In this document: positions 34,245-42,925 of the stretch, in pieces | How the letters are laid out: each line of letters opens with the position of its first letter | Position numbering within the stretch: position 1 is the stretch's first letter | NCBI GenBank assembly: GCA_015689645.1 | Contig: WVSM01000003.1 | Coordinates: 124,001-188,000, forward strand | Reading direction: 5' to 3' | Source: Rhodobacterales bacterium HKCCE4037 | GTDB taxonomy: Bacteria; Pseudomonadota; Alphaproteobacteria; Rhodobacterales; Rhodobacteraceae | Length of the DNA: 64,000 bases | Program-made: the position numbers and the translations under genes | The notes under the pieces: model-generated | What the model saw: only the letters and a program-made list of their open reading frames with translations | What the model was told of the DNA's origin: nothing | Database searches by the model: none

Positions 34245-34667
34245 TCAGGCCGCCATCGACTCCCGGATCGCCTTTCTCATCGCCCGCGTGATCCGCGCCC
34301 GAATGCGCCGCCGCCAGACCCGCCAGACCGGGTAAAAGAACGGATTGGCCCGCATGTCGGTTGTCCCGAATTCCTGGAACCGCGCGTAGAACGCATCGCC
34401 GCCGCCGGCGAATATCGTGATCCGCATTGACCCGTATTCATTGCCTGCCACCTTGCCGATCACCATCGCACCGGCTGGCGCCTCGCCCCAGCTCCAGTTG
34501 ATCGATGCCCGCAAATCGCCATCCTTGAACGGCGCCGCGCGCCGCATCTCGGCCACGCAGTCGATCGCGCCCTTCTCCATCGCGTCCCGAACCGCCTCGC
34601 GCACCCTCACGGGGATTGCCGCGAACCGCCGCTCGAATTCCGCAAGGCCCTGCACCGGCGTCGTCAT
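34245..34667 (-). CDS. HK97 gp10-like tail component
   Basis: 140 residues: N-terminal GLAEFERRFAAIPVRVREAVRDAME helix, then APFKDGDLRASI, which is the conserved core of HK97 gp10-family tail completion proteins, and YARFQEFGTTDMRANPFF near the C-terminus, another family hallmark. It joins tail to head-completion ring. It overlaps the DUF3168 gene by 4 bp. Confidence 0.88.
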   Translation of the reverse strand: MTTPVQGLAEFERRFAAIPVRVREAVRDAMEKGAIDCVAEMRRAAPFKDGDLRASINWSWGEAPAGAMVIGKVAGNEYGSMRITIFAGGGDAFYARFQEFGTTDMRANPFFYPVWRVWRRRIRARITRAMRKAIRESMAA

Positions 34668-35071
34668 GTGCGCTCTTCGATCTCGGCTTCCAGTACCACG
34701 ACCCCGTGCGCCGTGACGGCGTCGCGATCGCCGAACACGCGCATCTGTTCCACGCTCAGGCGCGCCAGCGCGTGGGTCGCCAGGTCGAGGGCACGATTAT
34801 GCAGCGAAGTCTTGACCGCATCCGCCAGCACCCGGGCGGGTCCGAGGCGGCCCTGCGATTGCGTCCAGCAGTCCAGTTGCAGCGTCTCGATCCGCGCCGT
34901 TATGCAATCCATGTCCTCGGGCACGGTCTGCGACGGGCCGAACGTGATGCAGGGATAATCGCCGTCACTCGGCATCCGGTCGTAGATCCTGTCTTCGACC
35001 AGGGCGTGGATCGCGGCGTCGGCGACCAGGTGGTCGTAGATCGCCTTCTGCAGGTCATCTGCCGCGCTCAC
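34664..35071 (-). CDS. DUF3168-family tail completion protein
   Basis: 135 residues from GTG 35071, which makes a GTGA overlap with the head-tail adaptor stop. DDLQKAIYDHLVADAAI, PSDGDYPCITFG and DCWTQSQGRLGPARVLADAVKTSLHN match DUF3168, a tail terminator-like family. Order adaptor, gp10-like, DUF3168 is standard for HK97-like phages. Confidence 0.85.
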   Translation of the reverse strand: MSAADDLQKAIYDHLVADAAIHALVEDRIYDRMPSDGDYPCITFGPSQTVPEDMDCITARIETLQLDCWTQSQGRLGPARVLADAVKTSLHNRALDLATHALARLSVEQMRVFGDRDAVTAHGVVVLEAEIEERT

Positions 35072-35418
35072 ACCGCCACCCCGAACTCGACCGTGAACTC
35101 CAGCCACTGGCGGTCATCGGAGACGACCGGACCGCTCCGGATGTTCGCAACCTTGTCGCCACGGCCGACATCGCGCATTCGCCAATCCGGCGTCACGCCA
35201 AGCGTCGCGGGCGACCGCCGGACGGTCACAACGACGGGCTGCGATCCCGACAGGCGCGCGGCCTGAACCGTCTCGCCGCCGCGGAGATAGCGAAAGCTGG
35301 CGCGCGTCACCACGGCATCCTCCGCATCCCCCCAGGTTGTTTCTACACCGCCGCGCCCGTCCGGGGCGGCGACCGGCGCGTCGAAGGCGACACGCTCGTG
35401 CAGCGCGCCCGCTCTCAT
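35068..35418 (-). CDS. Head-tail adaptor (head closure) protein
   Basis: 116 residues: LHERVAFDAPVAAPDGRGGVETTW at the N-terminus and a beta-barrel ending DDRQWLEFTVE correspond to the phage head-tail joining protein family (SPP1 gp16-like). It closes the portal after packaging. Overlaps the connector gene by 4 bp. Confidence 0.87.
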   Translation of the reverse strand: MRAGALHERVAFDAPVAAPDGRGGVETTWGDAEDAVVTRASFRYLRGGETVQAARLSGSQPVVVTVRRSPATLGVTPDWRMRDVGRGDKVANIRSGPVVSDDRQWLEFTVEFGVAV

Positions 35419-35984
35419 GCCGGGCGGATCCGGTAGAGGTCCGCGAGATCCATCGCTCGGCGCAGGACCATGCTGATCCCGTCCGACCCCGACTCGGGGC
35501 GATCGAACAGATCCTCGGTCCAGAGCTTGACCGCGGTCAGCAGCAGCGGGGGTACCTCCCCAGCCGCGTATCCTGCCTCGTAAACGATGGTCACGGGATA
35601 GCCTTCACCGGTGACGGCGGGCCAGTCCGCATCCGGGACCAGCACTGCGGGCGCATCCCCGGTCGCACTGACATCGGCCAGATCCTCGCCGTCGATCGTC
35701 ACGCTGGTCACCGACGCGATCCGACCGCCGGGAAGCTCTACGGGACAGCGGCCAAAGGGCAGCCCGGGCAGGGACAACGTCACCGTCCGTTTTGTCAAAA
35801 GCCGTTGCGTATATTTCTCGACCGCATTGACTGCTGACGCTTCGCAATCCGCGATGAACCCATCATGCGAGGTGTCGGAGGCATCGATCCGAAGATGCAA
35901 TCGCATATCGGCGACACTGACGACTTCTGCTTCTGCTGCCGCGGCCTCGATCGAGACGATGCGCTGACGGGGCGCGTAGCCCAT
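35415..35984 (-). CDS. Head-tail connector (gp6-like) protein
   Basis: 189 residues from ATG 35984, with AAGGTTAGG upstream. VSVADMRLHLRIDASDTSHDGFIADCEASAVNAVEKYTQ contains the helical gp6-like connector signature (LRID...D..I..C...A...VE.YT); the remainder is a beta domain with IVYEAGYAAGEVPPLLLTAVKLWTEDLF. It forms the ring under the portal. Confidence 0.87.
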   Translation of the reverse strand: MGYAPRQRIVSIEAAAAEAEVVSVADMRLHLRIDASDTSHDGFIADCEASAVNAVEKYTQRLLTKRTVTLSLPGLPFGRCPVELPGGRIASVTSVTIDGEDLADVSATGDAPAVLVPDADWPAVTGEGYPVTIVYEAGYAAGEVPPLLLTAVKLWTEDLFDRPESGSDGISMVLRRAMDLADLYRIRPA

Positions 35985-35991
35985 GGTGCGC

Positions 35992-36159
35992 CTAACCTTC
36001 GACCAGCTCGGCCGCGCCGATGCCGACCAGGCGCTCCGCCTCCTCGGCATCGACCGAGATCTCTTCTCCCGGATCCCAGGTCCGGTCTTTACCGGAGTAG
36101 ACGCAGAGCAACCGCACGGTCACCTCCGACTTCTTCGTCTTGTTCGACTTGGTGGCCAT
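35992..36159 (-). CDS. Small phage protein, unknown
   Basis: 55 residues from ATG 36159, with AGGAG 8 nt upstream. Basic start (MATKSNKTKKSEV), then VRLLCVYSGKDRTWDPGEEISVDAEEAERLVGIGAAELV, a short beta-alpha unit seen in small proteins near the head genes of many siphophages. Function unknown. Confidence 0.7.
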   Translation of the reverse strand: MATKSNKTKKSEVTVRLLCVYSGKDRTWDPGEEISVDAEEAERLVGIGAAELVEG

Positions 36160-36205
36160 GGGTTTGCTCCTGTTCCCTGGGATCGTGTTTGGGATCGGCC
36201 CGGGC

Positions 36206-36640
36206 TTATGCCGGGTCAATCCGATCGAGGTTGCCGGTGACCACAACCGCCGACATGGGTGTCGGGCTGCCATGGGTGCCCGAGAAATCGGGCAGCAACT
36301 TCAGGAACCCGCGCCGGCCCTTGTAGCCGATCTTGGTGACCGTGGCGGCCGCCTGTTCCTCGACCAGCGAGTGGACGATGCCACCTTCCCCCACTGTGAC
36401 GCCGACGACATCGGCCTGTTCCACCGCCTCGAAGGTTCCGCCGGATTCCTCCGCATGAGTCAGCTTGAACTCGACCTTGTTGGTCGCGTCGAAGGTGATG
36501 CCACCCACACCGACCGCGAGCAGGATGGTGGCGGATTGCGCCTTGCCGAGGGCAACCTCGGGAGGCGTGGTATCGGCATCGAGCGCGGCTGCCGGCATGA
36601 GAACGGCCGCACCAAAGGCCTCGGATTGATCGAAGCGCAT
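36206..36640 (-). CDS. Phage head-region structural protein, unknown
   Basis: 144 residues. MRFDQSEAFGAAVLMPAAALDADT start, followed by a beta-rich body (ITFDATNKVEFKLTHAEE, VVGVTVGEGGIVHSL, GTHGSPTPMSAVVVTGN). It lies directly downstream of the major capsid gene and could be a decoration or minor head protein. Not assigned to a family. Confidence 0.65.
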   Translation of the reverse strand: MRFDQSEAFGAAVLMPAAALDADTTPPEVALGKAQSATILLAVGVGGITFDATNKVEFKLTHAEESGGTFEAVEQADVVGVTVGEGGIVHSLVEEQAAATVTKIGYKGRRGFLKLLPDFSGTHGSPTPMSAVVVTGNLDRIDPA

Positions 36641-36746
36641 TGCGATTTCCTTTCATGATGTTTTGGGGTGGGCCGCGGCGGTGCACCCGCCGCTTGCCTA
36701 TGGTGTTGCACGTGCAGGGCCGATCGACGGGCCCCGCCGCGCGTCG

Positions 36747-37970
36747 TCAGCTCGCGGCGTTGACGAAAACCTTCACCGCGCCGCCGACATCGACCAGGTT
36801 GCCGCCGGACCGCATCCAGGCGAGGAACCCGACCTGCCCTTTCTTGGTGTAGGCGGAATCGGTGAAGCGGAAGGTCTGCATCGCCATGACATCGCGGATC
36901 ATGTAGTGCGAGAAGTCGCCATACAGGATCGAACGGGCACTGGCGGCCATCACCGGCATGTTCTGGTTGATCGTGAACGGATCGCCCAGGATGCGGTCGG
37001 GCGCACCGCCCGGATTGCCCTGCTCGTAGCCCGGCACGAAGATCGGACGGCCCGAGGTATCCTTGATCTTGCGAATATCGCGCAAGGTAGCATCGGCGAA
37101 CATCCAGCGCGTGTTGCCCTCTTCGCGGTAGGCCGGATCGACCGAGTGCTGCAGGTTCACGAGGCTGTCATAGGTGACCGCCGTGACCTGGCTCGACGAG
37201 TTGGCCGCCGTCACACCCACCTCCGCCGCGACCTGGACACCGTGCGGCTGCGCCGTGCCGGTGCCGGTGGTGAACATGCGGTTCGTCACGCGCCCCAGCC
37301 GCTGCGCAAGGCGGCGGTTGACGAAGGCCTCGATATCGACGCTCGAATCCTGCAGCAGCTCGAAGGGAACCGCCACGACCTTGGACGAGAACTTGTAGAC
37401 CGGCAGGCCGATCGTGCCGAAGGTCACGTCCTCGTCCGTCGCCGTCTGGTTTTCCGGGATGATTTCGCCCTCTTCCGACGTGCCGTCGGACGTGGGGAAG
37501 GACATCTGGCCGACACCCGAGGTCTGGATCACGGTCGACACTTGGCGCATCCCGCCGAAGGCCTTCATGGCGTCCAGCACGGTCGAGGCGACTTCGCTGT
37601 CGACGGTGAACCCGCCCTCGCTGCCGGTGGTGGTCGACATGGTCGCGCGGACGTGGCTCCAGTCGTCCTCGTTCAGCGCCTTGTCGCCGCCCTTGAGCCA
37701 CTTGGCGTAGATCTGCATCCCGCGGTCGTTGCTGTTCCGCCCGATGCGTTCCGCCGCCTCGCCGAGGCCATCGCGTTCCGTCTCTTCGGCGAGACGCGCA
37801 TTCGCAGCCTCGATCCGGCCGATCTTTGCATCGATTTCATCGATATCGGCCATCATCTTGTCGTATTTCGGCTGATCATCGGTGGCGTTCCACTCGTCCT
37901 TCTTGACCAGCTCATTCAGCGCCTCGGCGATCGTGCCGCGCCGCTCTCGCAGATCCTGAATGCTTTGCAT
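36747..37970 (-). CDS. Major capsid protein (HK97 fold)
   Basis: 407 residues from ATG 37970 with AAGGA 8 nt upstream. The first 110 residues are a charged helical delta-domain (RERRGTIAEALNELVKKDEW), normally removed by the prohead protease. The mature part has the family signatures GGFTVDSEVASTVLDAM, MSFPTSDGTSEEGEIIPENQ, MFTTGTGTAQPHGV and ILGDPFTINQNMP. Its gene follows the protease gene, as in HK97. Confidence 0.93.
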   Translation of the reverse strand: MQSIQDLRERRGTIAEALNELVKKDEWNATDDQPKYDKMMADIDEIDAKIGRIEAANARLAEETERDGLGEAAERIGRNSNDRGMQIYAKWLKGGDKALNEDDWSHVRATMSTTTGSEGGFTVDSEVASTVLDAMKAFGGMRQVSTVIQTSGVGQMSFPTSDGTSEEGEIIPENQTATDEDVTFGTIGLPVYKFSSKVVAVPFELLQDSSVDIEAFVNRRLAQRLGRVTNRMFTTGTGTAQPHGVQVAAEVGVTAANSSSQVTAVTYDSLVNLQHSVDPAYREEGNTRWMFADATLRDIRKIKDTSGRPIFVPGYEQGNPGGAPDRILGDPFTINQNMPVMAASARSILYGDFSHYMIRDVMAMQTFRFTDSAYTKKGQVGFLAWMRSGGNLVDVGGAVKVFVNAAS

Positions 37971-38078
37971 CTCAGTTTCCTTTCTCTTGATGGTGAAGCC
38001 GCGCATGCGGCGGAAACCCGAGCGCGGCGCGCGCGGGATGACGATCGGGCATTCGGTGGAGGCCGGACGCTCGAAATC

Positions 38079-38855
38079 TTAGGCGTGAAGGGCGGCGATC
38101 CGCGCCGCGGCGACCCGTTGCCGGCGCAGCCGGGCTTCTGCCTGCAGAGAAGCCGGTTCAGGATCCGGTGACGCCACCGGGGCCGGATTGGTATTGTCCG
38201 CGTCGGGCGCAGCCGGATCCCAGGGGGCGGCTTGGTAGGCCGAGAGGTCCCATCGGGCAGCGGGCCGCTGCAGGTTTTCCTCGAGCACTCGGTCCGCCAG
38301 ACCGGCCGTAACAGCTTCCTCCGCCTCGAACCAGGTCTCGGCCGCCATCATGTCGAGGAAGGCCTCGGCATCATGCTCGCCGGAGCGGCGCGCGTAGGTC
38401 TTGGCCAGTTGACCGTCCAGGCGAGACAGGAGATCCGCCATCGCCGTGAAATCGTCGGCATTGCCGATCGTGAGGCCCCAGGCCTTATGGATCATCATCA
38501 TGGCGCCGGGCGCGATCTCGCACTCGGCCGCTTCCGACGCGATCACGCTGGCCGCCGAGGCCGCGAGGCTGTCGATACGTGCGACGATCGGTTCCGGATG
38601 CGCCCGCATCGCTGCGACCATGGCCTGTGCCCCGAACACCGACCCACCCGGCGAGTTGATCCGAAGGGTCACCGGTCCGGTCGTTTCCGCCAGTGCCCCG
38701 ATGAACGCGCGCGGGCTAACCCCACCGATCCAGTCGGCCTCGTCATCGTCGCTGGCGATCACGTCGTATAGCCAGATCACGTCGCCCTCGGCCCGGAACG
38801 ATCCGCGCCCCTTGTTGGCAAGACGCATCTTCATCATCGGTGTCATCAAGCTCAT
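38079..38855 (-). CDS. Prohead protease (ClpP-related head maturation protease)
   Basis: 258 residues. ClpP-like core with RINSPGGSVFGAQAM, the serine nucleophile S100 in LAASAASVI and histidine H123 in MMIHKAW; LSRLDGQLAKTYARRSG and AEEAVTAGLADRV follow as in phage ClpP proteases. The Pro/Ala-rich C-terminal tail may act in scaffolding. It cleaves the capsid delta-domain. It overlaps the portal gene by 4 bp. Confidence 0.92.
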   Translation of the reverse strand: MSLMTPMMKMRLANKGRGSFRAEGDVIWLYDVIASDDDEADWIGGVSPRAFIGALAETTGPVTLRINSPGGSVFGAQAMVAAMRAHPEPIVARIDSLAASAASVIASEAAECEIAPGAMMMIHKAWGLTIGNADDFTAMADLLSRLDGQLAKTYARRSGEHDAEAFLDMMAAETWFEAEEAVTAGLADRVLEENLQRPAARWDLSAYQAAPWDPAAPDADNTNPAPVASPDPEPASLQAEARLRRQRVAAARIAALHA

Positions 38856-40117
38856 TCTCCGGTCTCCTCCGGGTCTGTCGTTTCGGTCGGTGCAACGGAC
38901 GCGTGCTGCGGGACGGTGCCCTCCATTTCGCGCGGCAGACGCAGGAATTGCTCCCGCGCTTCCTCGATCGTCATCAGCGCAGGCTCACCCGCGCGGCCGA
39001 TGGCGATGCGGGCCGCTTCGAACATCGCCTTGGTGTCACCCCGCTCCAGCTCGGCCGTGTCGAACTGCGCCACGCGGGAAGCGGACCGGAAAAACTTCCG
39101 GTTCATTTCGTTCTCGAAAGCGTTCAGGTGATCGCGCAGCGTGTAACGCACGAAACCCGCACCCATCGCTTCCACGCCGGTGCCCCAGCTCGTCGTCTTT
39201 TCCATGTGGCCGATCATGAACGGCTGCACCCCGAAGGCTCGGGCGATCTCTTCGATCTGGAACTTCCGGGTCTCGATCAGCTGCAGATCCTTGATCGGCA
39301 TCGTGATCGAATGGATATCGAGGCCGCCCTCCAGCACCATGGGCCGCCCGGCCCGCGTGGGGCCGCGGTGATCTTCCAGCATTCCCTGCAACCGCTCGAA
39401 CTGGTCATCGGTCAGGTTGTTCTGCGCCTTCAGCACGAAATCGGGGCGCGCCATGTTCTCCAGGAACTTGGCCGAAAAGGTCTGGGCGTTCAGCGAAAGC
39501 GTGCCGCTGTTGCGAAGGCTGAAGCGCAGGGCCGACATGCCGCGCAACCCGTTGAACCCGAACCCGGGAACATGCAGCACGTCATCCTGGTCGAGCACCC
39601 GGACCTGAGCTGCCATGGCATCGGGCGCCGAGATGGTTGGGTCCGGCTGGATCTCGTAGACCAGTCTAGCGCCATCCGGGGTCGCGATCACCCGGACCCG
39701 GTCGGGATGGATCGGGATCAGCGAGCGAATCGCGCCCGAGCGCGACCGGACGATTTCGGCGAACCCGTCGCCATGCAGCAGTTTGGATGCCGTCAGGAAT
39801 TGCCACCCCGCGGAGGCCGGCCAGCGTGGCGCGAATTGCTCGTTCAGGATCCACCACAGGTCCGCATTCGGATCGACGCGCAGATCCCCATCCGGCGACC
39901 GTCGCTTGATCTGCATCGGCAGCGCCGCGATGGCCCCGGCGATCAGCTGCGCGCAGGCCCAGATCGCGGTCACCGTCATCGCCTTCCGCTCCGACGGTGC
40001 AATCTCGCCATCGGCACCGGTAAAAGCCTCCCACACGCCATCGCCCCGCCGGATCCGGCTCGAATCGACCGGCGTCTCGGCGCGCCAGCGCGCAGCGATG
40101 CGGGAGAAGAAATTCAT
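38852..40117 (-). CDS. Portal protein (HK97 family)
   Basis: 421 residues from ATG 40117, which overlaps the terminase stop by 4 bp; the open frame continuing to 40663 is not portal-like. Signatures TVTAIWACAQLIAGAIAALPMQI, LLHGDGFAEIVR, HVPGFGFNGLRGMSAL, ARPDFVLKAQNNLTDDQ and IEEIARAFGVQPFMIGH identify a phage portal of the HK97 class. It forms the dodecameric DNA gate of the head. Confidence 0.93.
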   Translation of the reverse strand: MNFFSRIAARWRAETPVDSSRIRRGDGVWEAFTGADGEIAPSERKAMTVTAIWACAQLIAGAIAALPMQIKRRSPDGDLRVDPNADLWWILNEQFAPRWPASAGWQFLTASKLLHGDGFAEIVRSRSGAIRSLIPIHPDRVRVIATPDGARLVYEIQPDPTISAPDAMAAQVRVLDQDDVLHVPGFGFNGLRGMSALRFSLRNSGTLSLNAQTFSAKFLENMARPDFVLKAQNNLTDDQFERLQGMLEDHRGPTRAGRPMVLEGGLDIHSITMPIKDLQLIETRKFQIEEIARAFGVQPFMIGHMEKTTSWGTGVEAMGAGFVRYTLRDHLNAFENEMNRKFFRSASRVAQFDTAELERGDTKAMFEAARIAIGRAGEPALMTIEEAREQFLRLPREMEGTVPQHASVAPTETTDPEETGE

Positions 40118-41826
40118 GCGTAGCGAATCCTCGGTTCGGGTGGCCGCGAGGCCTGCGGGTTCCAGCTCATCAGCATCACCGCGTTGAAGGTTGACATCAG
40201 CGGGTCGATCTTCGCCGAACCGGATTGTGCCTTGGTCACGATCACCGCGTTGCCGCGCGCCTCGACCCGGGCATTGCCGACGCACCAGGACATCATCCTC
40301 TGGCCGCAATGCACCATGCTTCCGTTCTTCAGCTTCACCGGCGTCGTCTTGATCGCCGCGTTCAGCTTGTAACCCTGGCTGATCGCCCGAATGTCCTCGA
40401 TCGAGAAACCGGCATCGACCAGCGCGTCGATGATCGAGCCCACCCCCTCGGGGTCCATCCCGATCCCGTCTGTCTCCGGCATCAGCCCCGCCCCGCGGAC
40501 CTGCAGCGCGATCTCGACGATCTCCGGGTTTGCCTCGTCCTCGATGTTGTCGACCCAGATCAACTCGCCCGCATCCGCCAGCGCATCGAGCTCTGGAAGA
40601 ATGATCTTCCGGGCCCGGCTCAGGGCATCGCGGTCGGCCCAGGCGCGCGACCAGTGCTGCCAAACCTTTGTCTCGGCGTGGCGGCCCAAAACCGTGACGC
40701 CCAGAAGGTCGTCGAGGCCCCCGCCATCAACCCCGATCACCGCGACTTCCGAGGTCGCGAGGATCGCATCGAGGTCGAGGTCGGGCGTAGCCGCAGCCTC
40801 CCAATAATCGGCGCCGACCCAGCGCCCGGTCTTCAGCCCGAGGCCCACCTGGACGTTGAGATGTTGCGACGCAAAAAGCGCCAGCGCCTCCGGTCCATCT
40901 TCTTCCGCCTGCCTCAGATCCACGATCAGGTCGGCGGCATGGACCGATCGCCCGAGGTTCGGATTGACCAGCCCCCAGGTTTTCGGATTGCGCCACTCTT
41001 CGCGCTCCGACATCGCGTCGGGCAATTCGTAAAGCACGGCGAGCAGCGGTAGATCGAGGCGACCGTCGCGCACCGCCCGGGCCCGGTTCAATTCCTTTTC
41101 GAACTGCCCGGTCGGACGCTCTTTCGATTGCGTCGTGATCTGCAACAGGAACCCCTCGGGGCGCGACTTCAGACCGCCGCGCAATTCAAGGAACACCTCC
41201 GGTGCCTTGATCTTCGCGCCCAGGACGTGGGTCTCGTCGATCAGGATGTAGGTGGCCTTCGAGCCGGTAACGACATTGCCATCCGCCGAAAGCACTTTGA
41301 TCTCGCAACCCGTCACCATGTGGGTGATCTTCTTCAGGTGCGTCTGCACCTTGAAGATACGCTGCAGCGCCGGGTCCAGCCGGACGATCCCTTCGGCCTG
41401 CTTAAACGCGATCCCGGCGATTTCCTGCGTCGGGGCGATCAGGATCGCCTCGGCCGCGGGGCGCTCGTTCATGATCGCCGCGGTCACGATGATCGCGGCT
41501 GCGATGGCCGACTTGCCGTTTTTCTTCGGCACCAGAAGGAAGAACTCGCGGATCTTCCTGCGCTTTGTCTCCGGATCGTAAGCGCCGAAGATGGCGCGGA
41601 CGAAATCGAACACCCAATCGCCGCAGACCTCGCCATAAGTCGGATTGCCGACCAGGTCCGGAACCCGCAACCGCTTGAAGATCGCCAGCGCCTTTTCGGC
41701 GACGTTGCCGTTCAGCGGAAGGTCCGGGATCAGGCTCTTTCCGCCCAGAAGGCGCGTCTGCCAATCCGGCAGGGCCGTCGACCAGGCCGGATCCGGTACC
41801 AGGTCGTTGGGATCGACGTGCAGCAC
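40114..41826 (-). CDS. Terminase large subunit
   Basis: 570 residues. ATPase Walker A at 101-106 (KKNGKS), Walker B YILIDET with D197/E198, and the coupling region LLQITTQSKERP precede a nuclease domain with VIGVDGGGLDDLLG and acidic residues at WVDN. This enzyme packages and cuts DNA. GTG 41826 lies directly after the small-subunit stop. The HK97-type relatives and the adjacent HNH gene suggest cos-type packaging. Confidence 0.94.
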   Translation of the reverse strand: MLHVDPNDLVPDPAWSTALPDWQTRLLGGKSLIPDLPLNGNVAEKALAIFKRLRVPDLVGNPTYGEVCGDWVFDFVRAIFGAYDPETKRRKIREFFLLVPKKNGKSAIAAAIIVTAAIMNERPAAEAILIAPTQEIAGIAFKQAEGIVRLDPALQRIFKVQTHLKKITHMVTGCEIKVLSADGNVVTGSKATYILIDETHVLGAKIKAPEVFLELRGGLKSRPEGFLLQITTQSKERPTGQFEKELNRARAVRDGRLDLPLLAVLYELPDAMSEREEWRNPKTWGLVNPNLGRSVHAADLIVDLRQAEEDGPEALALFASQHLNVQVGLGLKTGRWVGADYWEAAATPDLDLDAILATSEVAVIGVDGGGLDDLLGVTVLGRHAETKVWQHWSRAWADRDALSRARKIILPELDALADAGELIWVDNIEDEANPEIVEIALQVRGAGLMPETDGIGMDPEGVGSIIDALVDAGFSIEDIRAISQGYKLNAAIKTTPVKLKNGSMVHCGQRMMSWCVGNARVEARGNAVIVTKAQSGSAKIDPLMSTFNAVMLMSWNPQASRPPEPRIRYA

Positions 41827-42357
41827 CTAGTGCGGCCTCACCGCCGTGGGATCCAGCAGCCAGCCGTCCCAATCCGCGTCATCGCCCCCCTCGACCGCCT
41901 GCCGCGCATCGCGAAGCGCGGCGGCCTTCTTGCCGAGCTTCTCTTCCTTTTCCGGCGCATCGTCGGCCGGCATCTTCTGCTGGCCGCCGCTTTGCGCCTG
42001 GCGCAACCGGGCGTCCGTCATCCGGCGATCATTGTCCTCGATCATCGCCCGGACCTGCCGCAAGGCGCCCATGTCCTGTTTCTCGACGGCCTTGCGTGCA
42101 GCCGCCGCGAACAACGCGAGCTGCAGCCGGTCCGGAATTCCGTCCCTGATCCGGAGCAGCGGCCCAAAATTCCGCTTGAGCGTCGAGACACCGCAGTCGA
42201 GCGCCTTGGCCAGCCGCTGGTTCGTCCAGGACATCGCCAGACCCGCTTCCAGCATGTCGAAGTCTTGTGGCGACCATTCTTTCGGAGGCCGCCCACGGCG
42301 GCCCTTACCGCCCCTGACGGGGTGGCCAAACAGATCAAGGTCGCGATTGTCTTTCAT
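41827..42357 (-). CDS. Putative terminase small subunit
   Basis: 176 residues. A basic N-terminus (RGGKGRRGRPPKEWS) is followed by an HTH-like unit (DFDMLEAGLAMSWTNQRLAKALDCGVSTLKRNFGPLL) and a charged coiled-coil C-terminus. DNA-binding domain plus oligomerisation helix immediately before the large terminase fits a small subunit that recognises the packaging site. Confidence 0.8.
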   Translation of the reverse strand: MKDNRDLDLFGHPVRGGKGRRGRPPKEWSPQDFDMLEAGLAMSWTNQRLAKALDCGVSTLKRNFGPLLRIRDGIPDRLQLALFAAAARKAVEKQDMGALRQVRAMIEDNDRRMTDARLRQAQSGGQQKMPADDAPEKEEKLGKKAAALRDARQAVEGGDDADWDGWLLDPTAVRPH

Positions 42358-42436
42358 AACCCACCAAAAAAAATCTCTCAGTGTCGGGGGGGCGGGTCGC
42401 AGGGATTGGCCGGAAGTAGACTTTCATGCCCCCCCC

Positions 42437-42796
42437 TCACCGATGCGCCGCCTCCTCTGCCTGCTTGGCCGCGTCGTGGCAGGGCTTGCACAGGCACTGC
42501 AGGTTTGCCCGATCCCAGAACTTCGCCTCGTCGCCTCGATGCGGCACGATGTGGTCCGCGACCATCTGCCCGGGCCGACCGTCTACCCGACCGCAACCCT
42601 GCCGCGCGCAGGCATAGCCCGCCTCGCGGCGCACCTCTTCGCTCAACTTGCGCCAGCGTTGCGTGCCGTACCATTTCCGCCATGGCTGATGAGCCGCGCG
42701 ATCGCGGTCCCGCTTTACCTCGGCCACGACTCGTGCCACCGCGGGTGCTGCCCGCGCCAACCGGCTTGGCAACGCACGCCCCTTCAACCTTCCCAT
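42437..42796 (-). CDS. HNH endonuclease
   Basis: 119 residues. The zinc-binding cysteines of YACARQGCG and LQCLCKPCHD flank the HNH core VADHIVPHRG; WYGTQRWRKLSEEVRREA precedes it. HNH proteins encoded next to the terminase genes of HK97-like cos phages stimulate terminase cutting. GGAG lies 6 nt before ATG 42796. First gene of the late operon after a hairpin terminator. Confidence 0.92.
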   Translation of the reverse strand: MGRLKGRALPSRLARAAPAVARVVAEVKRDRDRAAHQPWRKWYGTQRWRKLSEEVRREAGYACARQGCGRVDGRPGQMVADHIVPHRGDEAKFWDRANLQCLCKPCHDAAKQAEEAAHR

Positions 42797-42847
42797 GGAT
42801 CTCCATCCGCCGGGGTCACGGCCTCGGCCCGGCCCCCGGAACGCAAA

Positions 42848-42879
42848 GCGCCCGAGGCTTCCATCGAAGCACCGGGCGC
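42848..42879 (-). terminator. Hairpin terminator between early and late modules
   Basis: A two-part perfect hairpin (GCGCCCG/CGGGCGC, 2x2 internal loop, GCTTC/GAAGC, 4 nt loop) is followed on the minus strand by TTT. It separates the gene at 42926 from the HNH/terminase genes, so the late operon probably has its own promoter between 42797 and 42847. Confidence 0.6.
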
Positions 42880-42925
42880 ATTTCCTGATGATGGCGCTGA
42901 AGCTACTCCCGGTCGGGATAAGCCG

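Noticed and set aside
36641-36746. Hairpin at 36675-36693 downstream of the capsid gene as terminator
   Set aside because: A 7 bp GC stem exists but no T-run follows on the minus strand, and transcription must continue into the connector genes.
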